A DNA stretch of 7,559 nt, from positions 1 through 7,559 of the forward strand of contig JBKPSZ010000193.1 in assembly GCA_046735265.1 (NCBI GenBank), written 5' to 3'. This DNA is from DATBFU01 sp046735265. GTDB lineage: Bacteria > Acidobacteriota > Thermoanaerobaculia > UBA5066 > Gp7-AA6. Positions 1 through 5,163 of this stretch are shown piece by piece. Position numbers and translations under genes: made by a program. Below the pieces are notes generated by a model. That model saw only the letters and a list, made by a program, of their open reading frames with translations. It was not told the origin of the DNA and ran no database searches. Position 1 is the first letter of the stretch. Each line of letters opens with the position of its first letter.

Positions 1-24
1 GTGCTGACCCTCCACTAGTTCGCC

Positions 25-53
25 TGCAACCTTTTGCGGGCCACGGGTGTTTT
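25..53 (+). promoter_or_regulatory. ECF-type promoter upstream of the sigma gene
   Basis: A -35-like TGCAACCTTTT lies at 25-35 and a GGTGTTTTG block starts about 16 bases after its AAC. ECF promoters usually have an AAC core in the -35 and a CGT-like -10 about 16-17 bp downstream. The same AACCTTT core with a similar spacing recurs at 1616-1640. This suggests autoregulation by the sigma factor encoded next. The -10 is imperfect (GTGTT rather than CGTC or CGTT). Bases 1-24 show nothing recognisable. Confidence 0.5.
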
Positions 54-73
54 GGACGGGTGAGGCCCGAACC

Positions 74-775
74 ATGAACTGCACCCCGAGCCCGGAACCG
101 GGCGCCCCGTTCGAGAAGAGAGGGAGCGCTTTGCGTGCGCGAGAGCTGCGATTGGTGATAAGCCCGCGCTCCATGGATCACGCGGCGGCCGAAAGCGCCG
201 CGATCGCGAACGCGCTGGCGGAAGACGTCGACGCCTCCTTCGAGAGGCTCGTCCGACATTTCCAGGACCGGCTGTTCACCTTCGCTCTCCGCCTGACCGG
301 CCGGCGCGAGGACGCGGAGGAAGTGGCTCAGGACGCCTTCGTCCGGGCCTACCGCGCGCTGAAGACCTATCCGGCCGAACGGGTGCGCGCGATGGCTCTG
401 AAGGCGTGGCTCTACCAGGTCACCCTGAACGTCGCGCGAAATCGCGTCCGAAGAAAACGGCTTCCGACCGTGTCGCTCGACGACGAGGGATCGCGCGGCG
501 GCGCGGCCCGGTCGCTGCCAGACGATCCGCGGGCGCGTCCCGACGCGCGCTTCGAGGTGAAGCGCGAGCGGTCGGACATCGCGTCCCTCGTCGCGCGTCT
601 TCCGGAGCGGTACCGGGCGCCGCTGATCCTCCGCTACGTCGAGGGCCTGAAAGTCGAAGAGGTGGCGGCCATCCTGAAACAACCCCTCGGCACAACGAAG
701 TCGAACGTCCATCGAGCGATCAACGCGCTCCGGGAGTCCCTGTCCGAGTCGCGTCGCCAAGGAGCGAGAACATGA
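74..775 (+). CDS. ECF-family RNA polymerase sigma factor
   Basis: A sigma-70 factor of the extracytoplasmic-function group, which directs RNA polymerase to a small set of promoters. With the ATG at 74 the product is 233 residues. Region 2 is at about 55-125: it contains FERLVRHFQDRLF, then LTGRREDAEEVAQDAFVRAYRAL, and ends with WLYQVTLNVARNRVRR. After an Arg/Asp-rich linker, region 4 is at about 168-225, with LPERYRAPLILRYVEGL and a helix-turn-helix LKVEEVAAILKQPLGTTKSN. The ATG at 74 was chosen because GGTGAGG (59-65) sits 8 bases upstream and an ECF-type promoter ends just before it. Other possible starts are TTG 131 (preceded by AGGGAG) and ATG 173; the last would give 200 residues, closer to usual ECF length. 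The stop overlaps the next ATG (ATGA), so translation is probably coupled. No classical anti-sigma gene follows; the repair fusion takes that place. Confidence 0.93.
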   Translation: MNCTPSPEPGAPFEKRGSALRARELRLVISPRSMDHAAAESAAIANALAEDVDASFERLVRHFQDRLFTFALRLTGRREDAEEVAQDAFVRAYRALKTYPAERVRAMALKAWLYQVTLNVARNRVRRKRLPTVSLDDEGSRGGAARSLPDDPRARPDARFEVKRERSDIASLVARLPERYRAPLILRYVEGLKVEEVAAILKQPLGTTKSNVHRAINALRESLSESRRQGART

Positions 776-1563
776 AGAAAGACAGAAACGTGACGCTCGA
801 GCGCGCGCTTCGCGGCCTCTCCCGCGAGAAAGCGCCTTCGACGCTGTTGCCGGCCGTGCTCGAACGCGTGGGCCTCGGCGACCGTTACTGGCGGCTCGAG
901 TCGCCGGTCGGCACCGTATACGTGGCGCATAGCAGGGCGGGGATCTCCATGGTCTCTCGGGCGAGCTCGCCGGCCGCCTTCGCCCGGCGGTTCCGCGAGA
1001 AGTTCGGCCGCCCGATCGCGGCCGAGAAGACGGTCGCGCCGGCGCGGGTGAACGCGCTCATCCGGAACGTGAAGGGGGAAGGGCGCGGCGAGCTCCACTT
1101 CGACCTGCGCGGCCTCTCGGAGTTCGAGCGCGCCGTCCTCCGGAAGGCGCTCGAGATCCCGAACGGCGAGGTGCGGCCCTACAGCTGGATCGCCCGAGAG
1201 ATCGGGCATCCGGGTGCGGTGCGGGCGACCGGCTCGGCGCTCGCCAAGAACCCGGTGCCGCTCCTGATCCCGTGCCACCGGGTCGTCCGGAGCGACGGGC
1301 AACTCGGAAAGTACTCGCTCGGCGGCGACCGGAACAAGCGCCGCCTCCTCGAGGTCGAAGGAGCGCATCCGGAAATCCTCGAGCGACTGGCCGCCTCCGG
1401 CGTGCGTTTCCTCGGCAATGCGGAGCAGAAGTACTTCTGCTTCCCGACCTGTGGAGGGATCGACTCCCTCGTCGAGACGAACAAGGTTCGCTTCGGCACG
1501 CCGGAGGAAGCGATCGAGGCCGGCTACCACCCCTGCAAGGACTGCCGGCCGCTCGCGGCCTGA
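772..1563 (+). CDS. O6-alkylguanine-DNA methyltransferase fused to C-terminal Ada-type zinc domain
   Basis: A 263-residue protein starting at the ATG in the ATGA overlap, with AAGGAG (759-764) seven bases upstream. Residues about 38-200 are an Ogt/MGMT suicide methyltransferase: ASLAKNP-type hinge with Asn160, Arg151 in the recognition helix, the active-site IPCHRVV (Cys168), then a GKYSLGG segment and LLEVEGA. It should transfer alkyl groups from O6-alkylguanine to Cys168. Residues about 218-261 match the zinc domain of E. coli Ada, which takes methyl from DNA phosphotriesters: FCFPTC (Cys223, Cys227) and PCKDC (Cys255, Cys258), all four ligands present. The order is the reverse of Ada, and the AraC-type DNA-binding domain is missing. 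The first 35 residues contain APSTLLPAVLERV, loosely like the stretch after the zinc-binding region of anti-sigma factors; that similarity is weak. Co-translation with the sigma gene suggests they act together. The enzyme domain is certain; a regulatory role is inference. Confidence 0.93.
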   Translation: MKKDRNVTLERALRGLSREKAPSTLLPAVLERVGLGDRYWRLESPVGTVYVAHSRAGISMVSRASSPAAFARRFREKFGRPIAAEKTVAPARVNALIRNVKGEGRGELHFDLRGLSEFERAVLRKALEIPNGEVRPYSWIAREIGHPGAVRATGSALAKNPVPLLIPCHRVVRSDGQLGKYSLGGDRNKRRLLEVEGAHPEILERLAASGVRFLGNAEQKYFCFPTCGGIDSLVETNKVRFGTPEEAIEAGYHPCKDCRPLAA

Positions 1564-1578
1564 CCCCTCGGAAACGGC

Positions 1579-1607
1579 CGCCGCCAGGGCATGGCCGCCC
1601 GGCGGCG
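1579..1607 (+). terminator. GC-rich hairpin after the sigma/repair operon
   Basis: CGCCGCC (1579-1585) pairs with GGCGGCG (1601-1607) and GGGC (1587-1590) with GCCC (1597-1600). This gives an 11-bp stem with one bulged A at 1586 and a six-base loop, 15 bases after the stop codon. No U-tract follows, so it is not a textbook intrinsic terminator. It separates the operon from the next promoter and may stabilise the 3' end or pause polymerase. Confidence 0.4.
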
Positions 1608-1615
1608 TGAATCGC

Positions 1616-1641
1616 GGAACCTTTCGGCTCGAGCGTCGTTA
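1616..1641 (+). promoter_or_regulatory. ECF-type promoter of the DUF4097 gene
   Basis: GGAACCTTTC at 1616-1625 followed, exactly 16 bases after the AAC, by CGTTA at 1637-1641. This is a good match to the general ECF layout (AAC core, 16-bp spacer, CGT-like -10). It shares AACCTTT with the element at 25-35, so the sigma factor encoded at 74-775 is the obvious candidate regulator. It leaves an untranslated leader of roughly 45-50 bases. Confidence 0.55.
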
Positions 1642-1695
1642 CTCCTCTGACAGAGGGCCTTCCGTCCGGGGCCCGCTCGAAGAAGGGGGACTTCC

Positions 1696-2643
1696 ATGAA
1701 ACCCGCGCTCTCGACCTTCGTCGTCGCGGCGGCGCTCGTCGCGTCGCTCGATTCGCCCCTGGTCGCCGAATCGCGCCTCGAGAAGACCCTCCGGCTCGCG
1801 CCGGGAGGCGCGTTCCGGCTGGACACCGACCTCGGGAGCGTCTCGGTCACCGGAAAGGCCTCCGCCGACGTCCACGTCGTCGTCACCAGCCGGCGAGAGA
1901 TCGAAGACCTCCTGAACTTTCGATTCGACGAGGGAACCGGGGCCGTGACGATCACGGCGCGCAAGAAGCACCGGATGTCGGATTGGTTCGGCAACGACGG
2001 GCGGGTCCACTACGAGATCGAGGTCCCGGCCGAAACGGCGATCACCATCGGGACTTCCGGTGGAAAGATCGCCGTCAGCGGCATCCGATCGCGAGCCAAG
2101 CTCGACACTTCGGGCGGCGGCATCGACGTAAAGGACCTCGTCGGAGATCTCGAGGCGGATACCTCGGGCGGCTCGATCCATCTCGCGGACATCCAGGGAA
2201 AGATGCGGGTCGAGACTTCGGGGGGCGGCATCGAGGGACGCAACCTCGACGGGCCTCTCGCCGCCGACACGAGCGGCGGATCGATCGACCTCGACCACGT
2301 CACGGGAGACATCCGCGCGTCGAGCTCTGGCGGCGGCATCTCGATCCGCGAGGCCGGCGGCCTCGTTCACGCCGAGACGTCCGGCGGCGGCATCGAGGCC
2401 TCCTTCGCGAAAGGCAATTCCCGCGGCGGCTCGCTCGAGACCTCGGGCGGGGGCATCGAGGTCTCGCTCGACCCCGACGTGGGTTACGAGATCGACGCGC
2501 AGGGAAATTCCGTCAAGACGGACCTGCCGGTTCGCGTCGTCGGCGAGATCTCGCGCCGCAGCCTGCGTGGCACCCTCGGAAAAGGGGGCTCGCTCCTGCG
2601 TCTGCGAACGAGCGGCGGCAGCGTCGTCATCCGCGGGAGCTGA
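1696..2643 (+). CDS. Secreted DUF4097-family repeat protein (predicted beta-helix)
   Basis: A 315-residue protein with an N-terminal signal peptide: Lys2, a hydrophobic stretch FVVAAALVA, and a likely cleavage after about residue 24. After a beta-rich segment (about 30-110) come nine rungs with a (T/S)SGG(G/S/K)(I/V) core. The Thr/Ser of the motif is at residues 120, 138, 156, 174, 192, 210, 228, 249 and 305, so seven of them are exactly 18 residues apart. DUF4097 (putative adhesin) proteins have this repeat and are expected to fold as a beta-helix outside the cytoplasm; the molecular function is unknown. AAGGGGGA (1683-1690) is a strong ribosome binding site 5 bases before the ATG. An ECF-type promoter precedes it, and a link to envelope stress is plausible. 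No LPXTG motif, lipobox or membrane anchor is visible. Confidence 0.88.
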   Translation: MKPALSTFVVAAALVASLDSPLVAESRLEKTLRLAPGGAFRLDTDLGSVSVTGKASADVHVVVTSRREIEDLLNFRFDEGTGAVTITARKKHRMSDWFGNDGRVHYEIEVPAETAITIGTSGGKIAVSGIRSRAKLDTSGGGIDVKDLVGDLEADTSGGSIHLADIQGKMRVETSGGGIEGRNLDGPLAADTSGGSIDLDHVTGDIRASSSGGGISIREAGGLVHAETSGGGIEASFAKGNSRGGSLETSGGGIEVSLDPDVGYEIDAQGNSVKTDLPVRVVGEISRRSLRGTLGKGGSLLRLRTSGGSVVIRGS

Positions 2644-2693
2644 AGCATCGCCGGACCGAGTTTCGAGGCCGCTTGGGAGTTGCCTCTCCGAGT

Positions 2694-2720
2694 GTAGGGG
2701 CGGGGCTTGCCCCCGCCCCT
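2694..2720. repeat. REP-like GTAG hairpin
   Basis: GTAG at 2694-2697 marks the foot of a perfect 10-bp stem: AGGGGCGGGG (2696-2705) pairs with CCCCGCCCCT (2711-2720) around a five-base loop, CTTGC. GTAG at the 5' foot of a GC hairpin is the hallmark of bacterial REP sequences. It stands alone in the 202-base gap 2644-2845; otherwise I see no gene there. It lies 51 bases after the DUF4097 stop and could also act as a 3' end structure, but no U-tract follows. Confidence 0.6.
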
Positions 2721-2845
2721 CGTGATCGGAGAAGCAAGATCGCGTCTGCCGGCGCCGACGGTGCGGGCGGCCGCCAGAGTCGCCCCGACGCAGATGCCCC
2801 CGAACAGGCCTCCGCGACGGGTTAGAGTCGCGCGCGGAGGCGACC

Positions 2846-3772
2846 CTGCGAATCACGTTCATCGGGGCCGGCGGAGTCGGCGGCTACTTCGGCGGAAGGC
2901 TCGCGGCCGCCGGCGAGTCGGTCGCCTTCCTGGCGCGCGGATCCCACCTCGAAGCGCTCCGGCGCGACGGCCTGACGATCCTCTCGGAGCTGGGCGACAT
3001 CCGGCTCCCCTCGGTCGTCGCCTCCGACCGCCCCGAGGATCTTCCGCCGGCCGACCTGGTCGTCGTCGCCGTCAAGAACTGGCACACCGACGACGCCGGC
3101 CGCGCCGCGGCGAAGCTCCGTGCGCCGGGAGGCGAAGTCGTCTCCTTCCAGAACGGCGTCGAGGCCTGGGAGCGCCTGGCGGAGATCCTCGGAATACCGG
3201 TTCTCGGAGGCGTCGCCCGCGTCGCCGCGATCATCGAGAAGCCGGGCGTCATCCGCCAGACCGGGGTGACCCGGACCCTGACGCTCGGAGACTTCGGCGG
3301 CCGCCGCCCCGAAATCCTCGAGCTCTTCCGGGAGGCCGGCGCGCGCTCGGGATTCGAGGTCGTCCTGTCGGAGGACATCCGCGCCGACGTCTGGGAAAAA
3401 TTCGTCTTCCTGACTTCGATTTCCGCCATCGCCTCGGCCATCCGGCAGCCGGCGGGCGTCGTGCGCGGCAATCCCGCGACGCGGGCCCTGCTCGAGCGCG
3501 CGATGCGCGAAGTGGAGGCGCTGGCCCGCGCCTCGGGAGTGAATCTCGCCGAAGACTGCGTGCCGCGTCAGCTGGCCTTCGCGGACCGAATTTCGCCCGC
3601 CTCGACCCCCTCCATGCTGGAAGACCTGCGCCGCGGCAACCGTTTGGAGCTCCCCTGGCTCTCGGGCGCGGTGGTTCGGATCGGCCGGCGGCTCGCGATC
3701 CCGACGCCCGTTCACGAATTCGCGGCGGCCGTGCTCGATCCGTACGTCGACGGGGCTCCCTCGGCCGGGTAG
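2846..3772 (+). CDS. Ketopantoate reductase family protein (ApbA/PanE-like), CTG start
   Basis: A 308-residue NADPH-dependent reductase. The family reduces 2-dehydropantoate to pantoate for coenzyme A synthesis, but many members act on other 2-oxo acids. It begins (M)RITFIGAGGVGGYFGGRL, with the Rossmann GAGGVGG at residues 7-13, then VAVKNWHT (Lys77), FQNGV (Asn103), VWEKF (catalytic-type Lys185), TPSMLEDL (Ser256) and LELPWLSG (Glu268), in the usual order and at usual length. No in-frame ATG, GTG or TTG exists between the upstream stop at 2723 and a GTG at 3266, which is far inside the protein. GGAGG (2836-2840) sits five bases before CTG 2846, exactly where the family begins, so CTG is the likely start. 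The two Asn residues that follow the catalytic Lys in E. coli PanE (K+4, K+8) are Leu189 and Ser193, so the substrate is uncertain. No other pantothenate gene is nearby. Confidence 0.88.
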   Translation: MRITFIGAGGVGGYFGGRLAAAGESVAFLARGSHLEALRRDGLTILSELGDIRLPSVVASDRPEDLPPADLVVVAVKNWHTDDAGRAAAKLRAPGGEVVSFQNGVEAWERLAEILGIPVLGGVARVAAIIEKPGVIRQTGVTRTLTLGDFGGRRPEILELFREAGARSGFEVVLSEDIRADVWEKFVFLTSISAIASAIRQPAGVVRGNPATRALLERAMREVEALARASGVNLAEDCVPRQLAFADRISPASTPSMLEDLRRGNRLELPWLSGAVVRIGRRLAIPTPVHEFAAAVLDPYVDGAPSAG

Positions 3773-3810
3773 GTTCTCGCCTCGAGCCGGCCGCGGCGTC
3801 CCTCGGCGTC

Positions 3811-3816
3811 TAGAAT
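3811..3816 (+). promoter_or_regulatory. -10-like TAGAAT before the thioesterase
   Basis: TAGAAT matches the sigma-70 -10 consensus at five of six positions. It ends eight bases before the GTG start at 3825, so transcription from it would begin at or within about two bases of the start codon and give an essentially leaderless mRNA. No good -35 lies 16-18 bases upstream, and no clear ribosome binding site precedes the GTG. Confidence 0.35.
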
Positions 3817-3824
3817 CGCGGCGC

Positions 3825-4259
3825 GTGCGCTACCGGATCGAAGAGTACGTCCGCTGGGAGGACATCGACGCCGCCGGCATCATCAACTACCAGGCGTATC
3901 TGCGCTTCTTCGCGCTCGCGGAAGCGGAGCTGCTGCGGACGGCGGGGCTCTCCTATCGCTTCCTCGTCGAGACGCTCGGCATCTGGCTGCCCCGCGTCCA
4001 CGTCGAATGCGACTTCCACGAGCCGGTCCGCCTGGACGAGCTCCTGATCGTCGAAGCTTTCTTCTCGCGGGTGGGGCGGACTTCCCTCCATCTCGACTTC
4101 GCCGTCGCGCGGCGCGAGCGCCCGCGAAAGCCGGTGGCGACAGGCCGGTACTCGCTCGTGTGCGTGCGGCGCGAGGACTTCCAGCCGCTCCCGGTGCCGG
4201 AGGAGATGCGCCGGAGAATTGCACCGTACGTCGAGGAGTCGTCCGGACCAAGGCGATGA
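3825..4259 (+). CDS. Hot-dog fold acyl-CoA thioesterase (4HBT/YbgC-like)
   Basis: A 144-residue protein of the 4-hydroxybenzoyl-CoA thioesterase family, which hydrolyses acyl-CoA thioesters in the cytoplasm. The N-terminal signature VRWEDIDAAGIINYQAYLRF carries the catalytic Asp at residue 15 (second Asp of the D-x-D pair, equal to Asp17 of the Pseudomonas enzyme) and a conserved Gly18. Family members usually have a valine/phenylalanine and tyrosine where this one has Asn21-Tyr22. Later strands include VHVECDFHEPVRLDELL and TSLHLDFAV, typical of the fold, and the length is normal. The GTG start is the first in frame that precedes the conserved motif; there is a TAGAAT -10-like box just upstream. 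The stop overlaps the start of the HAD gene (ATGA), so both are one operon. The physiological acyl-CoA cannot be told from sequence. Confidence 0.87.
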   Translation: MRYRIEEYVRWEDIDAAGIINYQAYLRFFALAEAELLRTAGLSYRFLVETLGIWLPRVHVECDFHEPVRLDELLIVEAFFSRVGRTSLHLDFAVARRERPRKPVATGRYSLVCVRREDFQPLPVPEEMRRRIAPYVEESSGPRR

Positions 4260-5032
4260 GCGCGCCGTCCGTTCGCGCCGTCCTCTTCGACGTCGAAGGG
4301 ACGCTCGCGGTGGCCGGAAAGCCGGTCGACGGCGCCGCGCGGACGATCGAGACGCTCGCGGAGCGAGGGATCCCGTGGTCGTTCGTCACGAACACGACGA
4401 GTCGGCCGAGGCGTGTGCTCGCGGCGGAGCTCTCGCGCATGGGACTGCCGGCGGAACGGGACCGAATCTTCACCGCCCCGCTGGCCGCGCGCGCCTTTCT
4501 CCTCGAGCGCGGCTGGAATCGGGCGCATCTGCTGGTGCGCGAGGCCGTGCTCGAAGACTTGTCCGGCGTCGAGAACGATGACGACTCCCCGGAGGCCGTC
4601 GTGCTGGGAGACCTGGGCGAGCAGACGACCTTCGCGCTCCTGAACCGGGCCTTCCGCCTTCTCCTGTCGGGGGCGGCGTTCGTCACCCTCGCCCGAAACC
4701 GCTACTACAAGGGGGCCGATGGGCTCCTGCTCGATCAGGGCCCGTTCGCGGCGGCGCTCGAGTATGCGACCGGAAAAGAGGCGATCCTCGTCGGAAAGCC
4801 CGCTCCGGAGTTCTTCGCGCGCGCCCTCGCCCCGCTCGGCGTCGCGCCCAGGGAGGCGCTCGTGGTCGGTGACGACATCGAGGCGGACGTCGGCGGCGCG
4901 CAGCGCGCCGGGATGCGGGGCGCGCTCGTCCGCACCGGGAAGTTCCGGGCGGAGGACCTCACGCGATCGGAGATCTCGCCGGACTTCGTTCTCGACTCGG
5001 TCGCAGACCTGCCAAAGCTCTTAGGATCATGA
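4256..5032 (+). CDS. HAD superfamily subfamily IIA phosphatase
   Basis: A 258-residue cytoplasmic phosphohydrolase of the HAD-IIA group (NagD, HDHD2 and LHPP relatives). Motif I is FDVEGT with nucleophile Asp12; motif II is VTNTTS (Thr45); a C2-type cap covers about residues 75-165; motif III is VGKPAPEFF (Lys181); motif IV is VVGDDIEADVGGAQRAGM with Asp206, Asp207 and Asp211. The second acidic residue of motif I, normally Asp as general acid/base, is Glu14; HDHD2 and LHPP relatives also depart from Asp here (Ser). The start is the ATG of the ATGA overlap with the thioesterase, with AAGG just upstream. Substrate unknown; NagD-type sugar or nucleotide phosphatase and protein phosphatase roles have both been reported for relatives. 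It ends 21 bases before a palindromic repeat. Confidence 0.9.
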   Translation: MSAPSVRAVLFDVEGTLAVAGKPVDGAARTIETLAERGIPWSFVTNTTSRPRRVLAAELSRMGLPAERDRIFTAPLAARAFLLERGWNRAHLLVREAVLEDLSGVENDDDSPEAVVLGDLGEQTTFALLNRAFRLLLSGAAFVTLARNRYYKGADGLLLDQGPFAAALEYATGKEAILVGKPAPEFFARALAPLGVAPREALVVGDDIEADVGGAQRAGMRGALVRTGKFRAEDLTRSEISPDFVLDSVADLPKLLGS

Positions 5033-5052
5033 CCGGCCGTCGCAATGGAACC

Positions 5053-5163
5053 GGTCATCCCGAGGAGTCTGCGACGAGGGATCCCGAGCTTTCGTTCGAT
5101 GATTCCACGCCCCCTTCCGGGGCCTGCCGATTTCGGGATCCCTCGCTGTCGCTCGGAATGACC
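5053..5163. repeat. MITE-like imperfect palindromic repeat
   Basis: The left arm 5053-5087 begins GGTCATCCCGAG and ends CGAGGGATCCCGA. The right arm 5133-5163 reads, on the other strand, GGTCATTCCGAG, a short mismatched part, then GCGAGGGATCCCGA. The arms surround a spacer of about 45 bases. The outer 12 bases (one mismatch) and the inner 13 are complementary. Small palindromes of the type beginning GTCAT(T/C)CCGAG are familiar as interspersed repeats in many GC-rich genomes. No target duplication is evident. It lies between converging genes, so its RNA hairpin could also act as a two-way 3' end, and it forms the end of the minus-strand gene 5055-5651. Confidence 0.75.

Noticed and set aside
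47..73. GTG at 47 as start of the sigma factor
   Set aside because: It lies within the likely -10 of its own promoter and has no ribosome binding site; ATG 74 is better placed.
406..771. The repair-gene frame is open upstream of 772, as if the protein were about 120 residues longer
   Set aside because: The upstream stretch is Arg/Pro/Gly-rich, shadows the sigma gene in another frame, and lacks any similarity to known domains. ATG 772 has AAGGAG and an ATGA overlap.
2053..2445. Regular spacing that could be mistaken for a CRISPR array or tandem DNA repeat
   Set aside because: The conserved unit is the coding of (T/S)SGGG within a continuous reading frame; intervening sequences encode parts of the same fold and the repeats vary at DNA level.
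2694..2720. Intrinsic terminator of the DUF4097 gene
   Set aside because: The hairpin has no following T-run, and the GTAG foot fits a REP better; a 3'-end role remains possible.
1639..2862. A 407-residue minus-strand open frame
   Set aside because: It is antisense to the DUF4097 gene. The frame is long because of GC bias and the regular 54-base repeats; the product is Arg/Asp-rich low-complexity and matches nothing known.
2707..3813. A 368-residue plus-strand open frame
   Set aside because: Its product is almost all Arg, Pro, Gly and Ala. It shadows the reductase gene in another frame, whose Rossmann and catalytic motifs are clear.
3810..4686. Minus-strand open frames across the thioesterase and HAD genes
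   Set aside because: They are antisense to genes with full catalytic motifs, and their products are low-complexity Arg/Ser/Ala/Pro-rich.
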